A stretch of 64,000 nt of DNA from Heligmosomoides polygyrus polygyrus (lineage: Eukaryota > Nematoda > Chromadorea > Rhabditida > Heligmosomidae): positions 68,234,643-68,298,642 of the forward strand of contig OX377202.1 in assembly GCA_947396885.1 (NCBI GenBank), read 5' to 3'. The position numbers and the translations under genes are program-made. The notes below the pieces were generated by a model that worked only from the letters and a program-made list of their open reading frames with translations, was not told the origin of the DNA and did not search any database. Positions within the stretch are counted from its first letter, which is position 1; the number at the start of each line of letters is the position of its first letter. Shown here in pieces: positions 1 to 12,513 of the stretch.

Positions 1-1214
1 TCTTCAAAAATTGCATCTGAAACGACGTCAGAAGCGGCTTCTATGTATTGCACCTTTTCTTGCTCAGAACTTTGCGAACAGCAAAATCTTCCACATATTA
101 ATGCTCATCCTCATCATAACATGACATAACGAAGCATGAATTCATAATATTGCTATGATAACCTTTCAGCTATGGCAGAGCAATAAACGAAAATAAATTC
201 AGGATCTTATCTCACCATTCTCACTATTTTAGCATGCAATCGTTCCATATCTAGTTTCTGCGACGTTCTTCGCTGACTTATTTGTTGCTGATATTTCTTG
301 AACAGTAGATTTAACCGACTCAACCAATTGAGGTTCCTTACAGACTTGCATAAAAAAACTAACTCGAGTGAAGTCTAAAACTGGAGTAGCCACTTAGTTC
401 TGACCAGGAAAGAGATCCCTCTCAACACTTCTAGAAACCTGTGGCATCATGGACGGCGTGATGACTGCACAGATATCTGCATATTCAAAATTAGCAGTTA
501 CATTGTAGTCGCCAAAACTATAATAGTACTGAGAATGCATTCTGGGATCTAAGATGATAACTGGATGACTGATTAGTCATGGTGGGTCCACACTTCCACA
601 GGAATATTCAGTCTGTGCCAGCCAAGAAACCCAGCGCGGCTCAGCTGGACAGTTCCGAGATGGTTCTTGAAGCAACGCTTTTGTGTCAGAACTCCATAAG
701 TCACCATAGTCAATCAAAATAACATCTCCTGGTAGATATTCGTGACACTTCATTGAAAAATGAATAGCATAACTCCATATGGATGAATATCACTATGCAT
801 ATCGTAACGAAATTAAAAAATTGAAATTTGCACCTTTGATCAGGAACACTGATGTAATCTTGAAGCAGACGACCGCATGCCACAACCTTTACTGAACCCC
901 TTCTTTCATGATACTGCTCTCTATGCTTACCAAGCTTTGTAGCTATTTGCAACTAGTGGATCAAGGATTTTATGATCATTCAAATGCTGACTACATTTTC
1001 TTAGCCTATAGTGCATAAAGAGCCTTTGTAGCACATCAATTTTGCCCTTCACCCGGCCGTTGCCATTTCTTAGTGTTTTTTTTAGTAGTTTTACCAATTT
1101 AAAGATCATTAGTACTAGAGTTGTCAAACAGCATCACAATTATATGAAGGAGACATTTTTTTAACTGATACACTGATTGTGTTCAATAGAAAACTAGTGT
1201 GGAACAGTGCTCAT
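1..1214. other. AT-rich non-coding DNA
   Basis: Only short frames without recognisable domains. No repeat or RNA gene seen. Confidence 0.5.
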
Positions 1215-1274
1215 TTCCGTTTCCGTTTTCCGGCGCAAAAAATGGCCGGAAACCGGAATTCGGAACACGGAAAC
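1215..1274. repeat. Imperfect hairpin of TTCCG/CGGAA motifs
   Basis: A run of TTTCCG motifs (1215-1234) faces GGAAAC/GGAA motifs (1244-1274). The outer CGTTTCCGT and ACGGAAACG are exact complements. Confidence 0.6.
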
Positions 1275-1293
1275 GAAAATTCCGCCCATCCCT

Positions 1294-1374
1294 GGTTAGC
1301 ACCCTTTCCTGAAAGCAGACGGTGCGGGTCTAGTCCCACCTGGCGTAAGACTTCTGATCGCAAGAAAACGCTCT
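1294..1374 (+). mobile_element. tRNA-derived SINE, family 2, partial
   Basis: GGTGCGGGTCTAGTCCCACC, then TGGCGTAAGACTTCTGATCG and CAAGAAAACG, follow the copy at 6761-6866 in order (there GGTGCGGCTTCGACTCCCGC, then TGGCGCTAGAAGTTTTGATC). The 5' part is poorly kept. Confidence 0.5.
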
Positions 1375-2062
1375 ATATCTGCACATGCCGGCCGGATTAG
1401 GCGATAAGGCACCGCTTTGAGTGAAACGAACCGACATCATTTTTGTTCCCGGTAGAGGAGACCTTCAAATTCGCGGCAGCTTCAATTCGCTACCGAGTGT
1501 TATTTTGCACTGTGCTCAACGTACATATTGCCCACTGTGAGCGGCTTTGGGCACCGCACACGCACGGAACGCCACACACATCTAACACGATGTCACAAAA
1601 GTGGCGCTCCCTGCTCTTAACGAAGCAGAAGAAACGTAGGTCTGATCACAGACGCAGTCAGCATCTTGCCAGCCCACAATTTCTATGCGGCACCGGAAAT
1701 CCTCGTTATATAAAGGGAGTCGTTTTCAGCGCAGAATTCCTCTTAGAACCGCGCTATAACAGGAGCAGCGTTGCAGTCGATGCGTCTTGTGTAATGTGAA
1801 GAGATTATTTGTTTTCTACAACCACTATATATTGTCTTAATGTAGGAATTTCAAAGGCAGGAGAGACGGCAACATAAAGATAAATATGCAATTTTAGGTT
1901 GGTGGAAAAACGGTATTCACAGATCAAGTGAACATCGCAGTATGACACGAGTACACGGGACCTTTCTGTTAAAGCACTCTCTTCTATGGTTTTAAATTTA
2001 ATTTGACATTTTTTAAAACGGAGTTAAGCATTCTACGATCGCTTGGAAAGTTTTTGTCAAAG

Positions 2063-2089
2063 AGTCATTTTTTGTCTTAAAAAATGACT
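2063..2089. repeat. Perfect 11-bp-arm hairpin
   Basis: AGTCATTTTTT, loop GTCTT, AAAAAATGACT. It lies in AT-rich non-coding DNA. Confidence 0.85.
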
Positions 2090-2343
2090 TTTTGGCGAAA
2101 ACTGGCATCCTGTACTCTTGCCTAACGAGTTACCCTTGGATCGTAGCGCTTAGCTTTTCTTCTAATATTCGGAGCCGTGCTTCCAAAACTATGAGAAGTC
2201 AGTGTGGTTGTCCTCTTTTTATGAAATTCCTTTTATGGAAACTCAAGTTCCGTAGCTGGTTTGGGGTAAAGGTAAGCTGGCCGGTTGCCCTAAAAATCCG
2301 TCTTGAATCGCGAGTCGCGTCTCATTCGGAGGTGCTATAGCGA

Positions 2344-2353
2344 GGGGGGGGGG
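2344..2353. repeat. Poly-G tract (10)
   Basis: Run of ten G, a likely site of length error in sequencing. Confidence 0.9.
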
Positions 2354-4499
2354 CAGTATAAGGTCATTTGGGTTCACCCATTAGACTTTCGCCTCCTTCT
2401 ATTTTCTCTTAAAACTGCTGAGACCTGCACTAATTCTTCGACGAATAGCTTCACCAACCGCTGCTATCCTCTCCAGGCTTTAAGCCTAACAACCTCGTTA
2501 CCATAGCTCGAAGTCAGCTGTCGCTAAGGAGCATTTCTCCGCTTCAGTGACAGCTACTACCACCCTCTGATGGTTGGTAGAAGCTGCCAGCGTCATCAAA
2601 TTTGGTTCGATTGCGCCCTTGTCACTTGGGCCTTCGCCTCTCCTGGGTGTGTGACTCGATTGCTCGAATTTGTTGTCTGGGTGCATGTGATCGTTCTGCA
2701 CTAATATCCTCCCAATATCCTTCCTTTCGTAAACCAAGACAAATAGCCAGCCAGCGCATTAAGAGAACCCGAAGAAAGATCGGTTGAGTCCCTCATCCCA
2801 CAGCCTTGTCCAGGAGTATTACCTAGGACGAGCATGTAAGCATAACCTGCGAAACAAGGAATTCACAGATGGTGTTTTACACATAGTGAGTGATTCCTCC
2901 ACTTTTACCCTAATGGGGCTGTACCTGTGGCCAGTCCAATAGAGAATTTTAGGCAATCCTCAGTGGCAACGAAGCTGTATGGATGCTTGTCCACTGCTAT
3001 GTAGTACGTAGTTCCCATGTTTTCCAAATTTGGGCTCCAATTCGTATTCTCCAAGTGGAACAGAAAGTGTTCTACTGGATAAGTCTTAGAAAATCTCACT
3101 CCTAGCTCTAGGAAAATGCACAAGTTTTCGCGAGCACATTTCATCTTCTTTTCTTCAATGATTTTTTGAAATTTTCTTCAAAAAAGTTACTTTGAACTCA
3201 CATCTCCACTCGTCTTTGACTATACATATTACACCTTCTGAACTATTTCTGTGCAGAGTAAACGGCTACTATTGGTGTCCCCGTTGTGGAGAAGATTTCA
3301 TGTCATTGTGTGCTCAAATTGGGAGCATAAAGATGCTGCGTACTCTTTTGAAGACGTTTTTGCCCACTTCTTCACCAACTCCTTCCTATCTGGCGTCAAA
3401 CCTTAAGAACAACCTTAGTGGCCCTCTCTTCATCTGGCAAATGGGTTACGCGATTTTCTCTACCGTTGACGCTCGTAATTAAGAGTTTCATTTCTGAAGC
3501 TCACTATTGCTAGACGATTATGCTTAAACAAGTTCAACTCTGTTCTACTCATCTACTGAGGCTTAAAGCAGTAGGCGTTGTTGCGTTATTCACGTGTTTA
3601 TCCCCGATTTAATGCCTTTTTGTTACAGGCCTAATTTTTAACATAAAATTTTCACAAAAATCACCGCAGATCGGCGAAGAAGTTGTTTCACGAAAACGTG
3701 ATTCATTCCTAAAGCTATCATTGCAGTTTTCTAACCTTCTTTGGTAGATCCTCCATCACACCGCGTAAAACGAACGATTTGGAGTCCCTTCTCAAAAAGT
3801 GGCTGCTGGATGAAAAAATACGAAATAATACACTGCTGGACAGAGAAATTAACAGGAAGCATAGAAATTTTTTTCACCAGAAATTGCATAAAAACTTCCA
3901 AAAATTTGAAGGGAAGTCCATCTATGTGTAGTGTAGTAAGGACGAAGGGATGTTCTAGCAACATGTAAGAAACAAGCGTCGATGCTTTGTCTTGCGCGAG
4001 TAACGTTCAATAGCTCCTTCGCGAAAGGCGCAGAGGAAAAGATAATAGTCAAAATGTTTTCGAAGCGTTCTGTTGATCCTCTAAAAATATCCAACCCACA
4101 ACTTTAGAAAGCTCTTGCTATTCATTCAGCAGAGCGAGTGTAATCTTGGGACACCTGCAGAGTGCAGCGAGGATGAGACACTGGGAGGGACACTATAGTG
4201 CTTTGGAAATGATAAAGCGCTGACAGGCCTATCCGTTGCCAGCGCTAACCATTGCATTACATACCACATGCGAGAATACGAATTAGTCCCAGAATACGTG
4301 CACGTTCATGATGCAAATATTCAAATAAATATAACCTACTAACCGCCTTGTGCTGCTTTGCCATTTAAAGTGGGAGTAGGAGTACGCACTTCGAAATAAT
4401 ATTTACAAGAGGATGTATAAGGAGAATGACACAACATTTGGTTCAAATCACTTCAAGCAACTGAAAGGCTAGAAGATGTTAAAAAAAGGATAAATGACG

Positions 4500-4751
4500 G
4501 CGTTACTCAATCCCTTCTGGGATGCGCCAGCGCATTCTACTTCTACGGGATGTCGTGGAGGCGACATGAATGCGTATTTGGCCATACAATGAACAAGTCA
4601 GCGCTTTATCCTTCCCAGACACGTCTGGTGCCAATTCACCGACCCCGGAGGGATGGAAGGCTTGGTTGGCCTGGGCGGGAAATCCGAACCAGGAACGGTA
4701 TCGGGTGCACGGGCCAGTCGCGCCTCCTCCGACCGCGCTACACCCGCCCAT
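4500..4751 (-). mobile_element. tRNA-derived SINE, family 1, near full length
   Basis: On the minus strand the head starts at 4751 with an A box (GTGTAGCGCGGTCGGAGG) and has a B box about 45 bases on (CTGGTTCGGATTTCCC). Then come a conserved body (AGCCTTCCATCCCTCCGG, GAATTGGCACCAGACG) and a tail containing GTATGGCCAAATACGC. Related copies are at 9480-9745 and 25600-25860 and a head fragment at 20100-20178. The pol III boxes and separate conserved body are the hallmark of a SINE. Confidence 0.75.
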
Positions 4752-6760
4752 ACGAGAGATTACACTTAAAAATTATGAAGAAGCAAATATACTGACCGGA
4801 CCCTCACCTCCAAATGTATTCAAACCGATTTGAGACCTTGCTCATTTTTTCAAGGCATCGCAAAAAGTTTCGCCTCACTGGGACCACTTCTGCAGTGCTA
4901 TGTACATACCCAGATCTTTTTAGAGTAAAATAATGAAGGCAATCAGAAAAATCTCTGCTGCATTTTTGATGGGAAGGCCGAGTGCTGTATCAAACCACCG
5001 GGAACTGATTTATTTTTGAGTATTTACACAGCTATCAGTTCACTGTGTAATGCTTGCATATTGCTAATGAGTGACGAGCTGAGGGTGAATACAGGAAACA
5101 GCATATCCGCGATTTCCGCGCGATTGTGTCATCTCTACACAAACAAGGCCGTTGTGCAAGCCTTTCTCTAATCCCACGCCGTTTCTTAAGGAAGCGTTTC
5201 GGCACGATCGCGTACAAATCCGCTATTAGGAAAGCTAAGAGCATCGTTGTCATGGCTGTAGCACACTTGCGAGAAAAGCAGCAGCACGTCAGTTCAAATC
5301 TTGCCGAAGCTTCCAGCTTTGCTGAACCGTCAGCCTCATACTCTCCTATAACCTAGCTAGTTCATGCAAGACAATGCCCCTAACGGGGCGGGCAAGAGAT
5401 GAGAGAAGACCGTGAGAGGCTGCCATTCATCGGAAGCCTCTCGGAATTTGCAGGGCGGCTCTGAAACAAAGCAGGCGACTCATCTGCATCAGCGAGGGTG
5501 TTGCTACTTGCTTTCGGCATTGTTTACGCTGCTCACCACAGCTGCATTTGTCCGAGCACCGTAGGCGAAATGAAAAACAGCCGCCGCTGCACCCGCACAA
5601 GGCGACGTAGCACGCGTGCCGAAGACATGGCGACATCGTCCCACAGTGCTGTGCAGGCCGCCGAGAAGGCTGATTCTCAATGGGTCCTGTCTCAGAATTG
5701 GGCCATACCAGCTAACGGTGTGACTTTTGGTGCGGACAACGATCAGGCTTTGTAGAAATAGGAAAACAAGGCGGTGGCAGTGCCATTAAATGCCATTCAA
5801 GAGGTGATCCAAACGTTTCTTTTCCTTAGTTGGCGCTTTCTGGTATGCAAACGTAGCTTGCTCCCGATTACTGTTGTATAAGGAACGGCGTCTCAAAAAT
5901 GTATTCATTGTTTGCAGTGTCCTGAAAAGCGTGTTTTAGACGCAGTATAGTTTTGTATCGAGCTTACATACTTCAAGGATCAAGAAAGCGGAAATCCTTC
6001 GGTGTGCTGGCTGCACGTACTCATCCGGCGTTTCGCGAACTTTACTTGTTTGACTATCACCGAGTACGGCGATGCTCGTACGGTAGATAAGGTGCGGACT
6101 CACTGCGTCTAAGCGAGGTGCGCTTGGAACCGGGGATCGAGCGGTCTACCTCCTCGCCCCCCTGGTCCGCACACCCCGAACCCCATGGGCTTGCTTGAGA
6201 GCAAGCTCAAGCTTGAGGTGAGAGAATCGCAGGGGAGTCGTACTCTGGCTCAAGATGGGGGGTCGTACTTCGACATAGTTCCGAAGGGAGGAATTTCTGG
6301 GAGGGATGCCTCATTCGCAAGTATTGTAAGCAGAGGTCTGCAAATAAAAATAATAATTGTTCTTATTCAATTATTAAAGTTTAAAGCAAATAGATCGATT
6401 AAATGCAGATTTTCAGGCATTGAAACGACATGGCAACACCCTGAGCACCACATTTTCTACGGATAGAAGACGTCATTTCTATTTGAATTTATCTAATAAA
6501 AATTCAAACAGTTGTTGCATTAGTTGTTGTATATGGATCAACCAAAAGTTGAGCTTTGTAGCAGGAAAAAAATCAGGGCCTGTCTTAAGCAACCTTTCGT
6601 CTTCCGATCAAGTGGAGTGATTTTCCTGGAATTTTTCTTGAAATTTTTCAAAAGCAAAATGTATCCTGAATAAGGGTACAACTGGAGCTGAAAATAGAGT
6701 TCACAACAGCACAGATTTTATTTAGCACAGATTTCGATTGGATGTTGCGTTCGATCAAAC
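4752..6760. other. Unrecognised DNA
   Basis: Frames around 5030-5750 on both strands overlap and show no known domain. 6080-6180 is GC-rich and may belong to a repeat, not identified. Confidence 0.4.
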
Positions 6761-6866
6761 GGCGCCGGTGGTGTAAAGGCGTAGAGCATTCCCGCACGGT
6801 CAGAGGGAGGTGCGGCTTCGACTCCCGCCTGGCGCTAGAAGTTTTGATCGCAACAAAACAGCGTTA
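6761..6866 (+). mobile_element. tRNA-derived SINE or tRNA pseudogene, family 2
   Basis: GGCGCC at 6761 can pair with GGCGCT at 6831-6836, like an acceptor stem. A B-box-like GCTTCGACTCCC lies between. The sequence continues into GTTTTGATCGCAACAAAAC, and the same 3' part recurs at 1294-1374. A normal anticodon arm is not evident, so a working tRNA is unlikely. Confidence 0.5.
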
Positions 6867-9479
6867 TGACAGCTTACAACATACTTGAAGACTTCACAAT
6901 TGCGTTCTGTGTTTACCTAAACGTATTTTCAATTTTCCTAAAATTCTGGGAATGAGTGACCAGTACTTTTAGTGGAAGCGTTTCCCTTAGGCCAAGTGAA
7001 AGGTCGTAGACACGTTAATTATTGATTAAGAAATAAGATTTTTGAGTGAAACAGTTTTCAATTTCTTGAGAAATAGGCTAGGCAACAACCTACACAAAAA
7101 CCGCCAGCCGAATCTTTCTTCCTACGCTGACGTGCTTTCAGTTCAAGACGCCCACTGGTGATGGATGACCGCGCCAGTAAAGAGTTGTAGCGTAATTCGC
7201 GGCAATCCACTGTCAGAACATGGAGGCTGTTTCAGCAAGGATGAGAAATAGTAGCGCAACCCAATTTTCACCTCAGAGAACTAGTTTTGGATAAAAGTCT
7301 TATAATGAAAATCAATAAGGCTTAACGAAGGGACATACACGTTCACGGGTTTTTCACTAATTAAATTTTGAGCAACGCACTTTCACTCATGTATACATCC
7401 CCAAACGCTGAACAAGTGCACAACGCGATCTCTGTTTTTAAAGTTTTAGAATGTACTCGCCCTAGTGCTCTTGAAGAGCAAGAACATTTACTTTCTTCCA
7501 AGCCACGCACAGAAATGTGTGATATACGTTATAGTAAGAATTTCTACGTAGCAGGATCTGAATCTCAAGAAGAATGCGTGGAAAAGAAATGGCACCTTTA
7601 TTCGGCTTGTTCTTCGGCATTGTTGTATACCGCAGAACATGAAAGTATCGACGAACAATCCATAAATGCTCCCTCATGAACTGCTTCGTCCCACGGGAGG
7701 TGAATTCTCAGAGAAACATTCTCAGGTCAATTGTCGACACCACAGAAAATCAACAAACGTCCGTTCTCTCCAAACACTGTTCCGAACCTGGGGCGCTCTA
7801 ACGGCGTCGATAACGCAGGATCGCAAGAAGGGAGAAGGCATTTTACGAATTCTATTGACCACCTGTGAAACGGCTTGACTAACGACGTCACCCTCACGTT
7901 CTATGACACAGTAGGACGTGGACCGTCAAATGGATTTCACAGCTCCAGAACTATTCCTTTATTTGTGTGACCTTATTCCACTTCCATGCCAGGATCTTAT
8001 AAGTTCGCTGCAAATCATCCTCACACTCGCCTCGAATTGTGAACTTTCTCTCCGCCAGGCAAGGATGTTCTGTGAGAACTATTGGGGTTGCTTAATGGAC
8101 TCTAATCAAGGCGAAGAGCGGAACTCGGCTAAGTAATTCTGGAGCTTACCAATCCAGAGAGCTTTTCGTCGGAGCGCCGAGGCAAACGAATACGTGTACA
8201 GAACTATTCTGACCAAACATATCATTGATATAATGAGGTCCAATTGTTTACAAACTCCGTTGAATAGAATAATGGGACTATCGCTCCACAAGATGTAGAG
8301 AGCTGTGGGACGGAACAGTCGAGTACAGATGGATATTAGTCTACAGTTAATAGCGAGTAACAGATTTGTTTTAAGACAAGGCATGGCCTCCGAAAGACAC
8401 AGAAGACCATCTTCAAGAGAAGCTTATTTTAAATGTACTTTCACAAAGGAATGTAGAAGACCAATAAGTAGACTATTTGGCACGTCTTCAAGCCGCAACC
8501 TTTGCCATTTTTGTCATATGGAATAGTCAGACCGGTTTCAACAAATCTTTTTTCCTCGTAAGAAAAAATATTGTGCACATTTGAAAAGGTTTTGACACCT
8601 CTGAAGAAAGCGTTTTCCTTGTCTTCACTACTTCTCTAGTAATGCGTACAGGAGGAAAACGTCTAATACATAGGATCACCTCATGCATAGGGTGAACCTC
8701 ACAATACAATAATACCGAATGTTTAAACGGCGCGACTGAGTCCCAAAAATATGGTGTTATATTTTTGTGTCCTCGAACAAAAAATTTTACTGATCTTCCC
8801 TCTTTTTTTCACAAAGACCTAGGAAGTGAGGGGAGAAAATGTTGGATAATTGTGTACAACGAACAACTGCCATGCTTAGCCATTGTTGGCATATCATCTC
8901 TTCTTCCCCAGAGGTAGTGTTGAACGCACTATTCCTTTGACCTTTCTGGGATTGTTCAGCTTCGAGAAAATTTTCATCAAATGAAGCGGGGTTGAATACC
9001 CAGCGACGCGCTCCAACTGCGCTTACAACTTTTTCTTTCTACTCCCTTCTCCTCACAGCTGAGTCTTCGCCTTACTCGTGGACTTGTAGGGCTTTCCTTG
9101 TGGTTTTCTAAAAACCACATATTGCGTAATAACAGATTTACACACACGGCTGAACATCGCATTTCCTCCTGCGCCTTGCTGCCTCGTGTATCATCACAAA
9201 ATGAATAGCGTTTTTTATTGCTGTTCAGCTCCATTCATTTGAAGTTCACATACCGACCACCAACCTTCAGAAATTCGGCCACATCGGAATGAGAGTGCTC
9301 CACCGCGGACCAGGGGAAGTTTTTTGGTAGTTTTAAGCGAGAGTGCACTACTTCCTAATAGGAGTAGCTATAACCATGATACTTGCGAAGAGTGTAGCAC
9401 CAAAAAACGTAACAGTTCAATCAATGATGGCTTCTGCTTACTTCGTGTCTACAGTCGTAGCATAAAAACCTACAACTCT
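6867..9479. other. Unrecognised DNA
   Basis: Short frames only, the longest 103 codons at 7368-7679 overlapped by a frame on the other strand. Nothing identified. Confidence 0.4.
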
Positions 9480-9745
9480 GATAACATGGAGCAACGCCTA
9501 CGAGCGACTATGTTTACAGGCTGTAGTGAAGATAACGTAAATTCGTATTTGGCCTATGCAATGGTATGTGGGAGTAGCTGGAATGAGCTGAAAGAATGGC
9601 TCAACGCTGCACGTCCCCGAACACTGTTGGTACCATTTCATTGGCCTCAGAGAGATAGAAGGCTCGGTTGTCCTGTGCAAGGCTCGGGATTTGAATCGGT
9701 TCCTACTGCATGCGAAAGCGAATCGAAAACCGACATGTACGACTG
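9480..9745 (-). mobile_element. tRNA-derived SINE, family 1, head eroded
   Basis: Minus strand: a B-box-like GATTCAAATCCCGAGC, then AGCCTTCTATCTCTCTG, GAAATGGTACCAACAG and CATAGGCCAAATACGA, matching the body of the copy at 4500-4751 in the same order. The A box is not recognisable. Confidence 0.6.
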
Positions 9746-10246
9746 CGCGCTATAGGGGTCCTATAACATCGTGTGCTGTGAATCATCTAAGGAACTCTGT
9801 CTTTGTGGCACCGATCTCTTGGAGCAGAATTGTTGGTTTCCTTCTGTAGTGAACTCCTTCCGAGAGGAATGACGGACTCCTGGTTGTTGACTTCCATATC
9901 AGAGCTGATGTTGCTGAATGTGAGGACATATAAGCAATAAGACAAAGGGCAAGCAGAGAACAGCGTGATGTCAGGGCCCTCATAGCCTTCCATCAGTAAT
10001 TGTAGAAGAATTGCGGCTCTGCCCTCTCACCCCGCCCCTCGACGTATTCGCTCATGTGGAAGCTCACGGAACATTGGGCATCAACGGTGCACGGGGCCAT
10101 CCGGTTGGAATGCCGCTCCATCAAAAGGGTACTCTATAAGGATTGTGGGTGACAGGAATATGAATCGTCTCTCTGGTGACAAGTCTGAGGACCCGAAAAC
10201 TGGATTAGCTATTGGGAATTGAAGGAATAACTATGCAGCTAAAAGG
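9746..10246. other. Unrecognised DNA
   Basis: No gene, RNA or clear repeat seen. Confidence 0.4.
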
Positions 10247-10623
10247 AGGTTGTTCTCCCTGTGGAGCCGAAACGGCAGCGCTTCCAGTCGGAGGCCCATC
10301 TTCTGGATTACTCACAATTCCAGGTTTTCCACTATCAACGTGGTCAATCTCTTGAAGCGTTGCTTTCGGACGACTTTATGCGGGGAGACCCGTATACCGT
10401 GGAGCAGCGAATTTTCACGGAGCCAAGCTCACCGGTTGCCTTTCAAGTGTTGGAGCTCTGTTCTTTACGCGCTCTTCATCCACCTCGATATGCCGCCTCT
10501 CTCGCAGAAGCAGGAAACCATCGAATCAGAATATTAGGTGTAGTGGCTCGAAACTTGACTCACTCAGGAGACCAGAGAGACGCCACCCAGCAATTCGTTG
10601 ACGATCCGGCCCTTCTTCCCTGA
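10247..10623 (+). CDS. Open frame of unknown nature, possibly a coding exon or element remnant
   Basis: A frame open from a TAA at 10241-10243 to TGA at 10621-10623, about 125 codons, with no ATG near its beginning. The composition looks more protein-like than the other flank frames: an acidic, aromatic-rich stretch (HLLDYSQFQVFHYQRGQSLE), then LLSDDFMRGDPYTVEQRIF, then a leucine-rich segment. I recognise no family. A GT follows a possible exon end near 10535, but I see no convincing nematode acceptor (TTTCAG) before it. It could be a transposon relic or chance. Confidence 0.2.
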
Positions 10624-11204
10624 CAATCTTTGGGGGCGCTACTCAGCCTCCTTCCATTCGTGGTGGCCCAGCCGTTGAGCCGCCTCAACAGAAATTACCT
10701 GGTCAGTGAGCGAGGCGAGGTCCAAAGAGAATTTTAAAGGCGAATTTCCACAGGTGAACTACTTCTGTTTCCCAACACCTGCATGCTGCATTTTTGATGT
10801 CTTCACGAGAGGCCATATAGAGCCTACACTGGATATTTCCATCAAATAATGTCTCATAACCAAAAAGCAAATTTGGCACAGCATTGAGAGGCAGTAACCC
10901 ATGGCATCGGCGCTTCATCAAAAAACTGCCTGATGTGGTACGGTACTCGTTTTAGAATTTTCTCTCAGTTTCGCCCAGGGGCATTTTGAAAGCACCCCAG
11001 TTACTCACATTGGGTAAACAGCGCTTTGTGCTTCGTGAAGTGTTCATAGGTAATCAGAAAAATGAGGGTTTTCATTAGGACATGAGGAATGAATTGTTTC
11101 TGAAGGCGCAGGATAGAAGTTGCTTAATTGCGCAATTTTTCGTGGAAAGCAGGGCTATAGTAGGGCAAAGGACGTGTAAATGATAGATTGTGCAGTTGCC
11201 CCAA
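10624..11204. other. Unrecognised DNA next to the RTE 3' end
   Basis: No gene seen. The RTE element's 3' tail lies at its right border. Confidence 0.4.
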
Positions 11205-11344
11205 AATACTTACTTACTTTGATACTTTGTCGGCTGGATGTCTTCTCAGCGGGGACCACAACCCTTCCAGACCGTTCGATCTCTGGCTGCTTGCATCCAG
11301 TGAAGCAGACTCCGCTCTCTGAAAGATCTTGAGAATGAGTCTGC

Positions 11345-12028
11345 TCATCGCGTTGGCGGTCGTCCCAGTGGTCTCTTATGGTCTCTCGGGAGCCATTCTG
11401 TGACATGGAGACTCCATCTATCGTCCTTTCGTCGAAGCAGGTGTCCGGCCCAGCGATATTTGGACTTCTTCATGTACTGCAGCGGGTCTGCGAATTGCAA
11501 CTTAGCTCCGAGCTTCGTAGGCCTTCTTGCCATTGCTGAGGGCTTGGCCTCAGAAGACATCTCTCCAGTGCACGATGCGTAGTTTGCATCGCTCTGGCGA
11601 TTGTCTTGTTGTCGGGCCAGGTTTCCGTCACGTAACACATCGCAGGCAGTACAGAGGTGTTGAATATCGAGGCCCTGAGGCCGGGATCCTTGACCTGATC
11701 GGTGACTTCGCGAATCGAACTGAAGGCTGCCTATGCTGCTCGTCTCCTGCGGGCGATTTCAGGAGCGAGGTCGTTATCCATGTTCGGCTGTCTTACCAGA
11801 TAGACGTAGAGCGACTCCATTTAACCTTACGAGTCCCGTGTCACACCACTGGTTGACCATAAACTGCGTTTTGGACATATTCATGTCCAATCCAATCATC
11901 ATACCTGCCACATTGAGCTCGTTCAGCATTTCCTCGACTTCTGCCGTGCTAGTAGAGATGAGAACAATATCGTCGGCGAAGCGAAGGTTGTTGATCCGTT
12001 TACCGTCGACAAGGTAGCCTTTATCGTC
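11345..12028 (-). pseudogene. RTE fragment: RT catalytic block and C-terminal region
   Basis: The frame continues past the TAG with RFADDIVLIS near 11956-11985 (the FADD catalytic motif), then GLDMNMSKTQ. It later resumes in an open stretch (11345-11638) with YRWAGHLLRRKDDRW and a proline/arginine-rich end typical of RTE C termini. At least one further frame change lies between 11640 and 11860. Confidence 0.8.
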
Positions 12029-12451
12029 CTAGTTCAAGTCCTTCATGGCATCCTGGAGTGCCGCTGTGAATAGCTTGGGAGAAATCGTGTCTCCCTGCCG
12101 TACTCCTTTTCCGATAGGAATTTTAAGCTTTCGATCGAACAACTGGATGGTGGTCGATGTGTTCGAGAAGCATTCTTCGAGAAGTCGGATGTAGGGCGAT
12201 GGTATACCAGCATGCACAAGCGCGTTCAGAATAACGTTGATTTCCACAGAGTCGAACGCTTTCCGATAATCCACGAAGACAAGGACAAGTGGGAGGTGGT
12301 ATTCGCGGCTCCTCTCGATGAGCTGTGAGACAGTCTGAATATGGTCCATGCAGGAGAAATCCTTGCGAAACCCTGCTTGCTCCACTGGCTGATATTCATC
12401 CAAGCAACGCTCCATGCGGTTAAGCAGTATCTTGGTGAAGATCTTGTACAC
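12029..12451 (-). pseudogene. RTE fragment: reverse transcriptase core
   Basis: 140 codons with RT motifs in order: EQAGFRKDFSCMDHI (fingers), FVDYRKAFDS with the first catalytic aspartate, and VRQGDTISPKLF. A TAG at 12029-12031 stops the frame just before the segment that carries the second catalytic block. The flanks belong to the same protein, so this is one internal slice of the polymerase. Confidence 0.88.
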
Positions 12452-12513
12452 AACCGAGAGAAGACTGATGAGTCGATAGTTGTTGATATCCTCCTGCTGA
12501 CCTTTTTTGAAGA

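Larger units (their letters stand above)
1375..4499. other. Non-coding or unrecognised DNA
   Basis: Short frames (up to 118 codons at 1443-1799) show no family resemblance. TATATAAAG at about 1709-1717 looks like a TATA box, but no gene can be attached to it. A hairpin and a poly-G tract are listed separately. Confidence 0.4.

Noticed and set aside
1705..1800. Promoter of a protein gene at TATATAAAG
   Set aside because: No downstream reading frame, splice pattern or domain supports a gene there.
4503..4833. Overlapping frames of 81-87 codons at the first SINE
   Set aside because: They are translations of the tRNA-derived SINE, which is a non-coding RNA-type element.
6761..6836. A functional tRNA gene
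   Set aside because: Ends can pair and a B-box-like motif exists, but the D and anticodon arms do not form properly and the 3' part recurs at 1.3 kb with SINE-like flanks.
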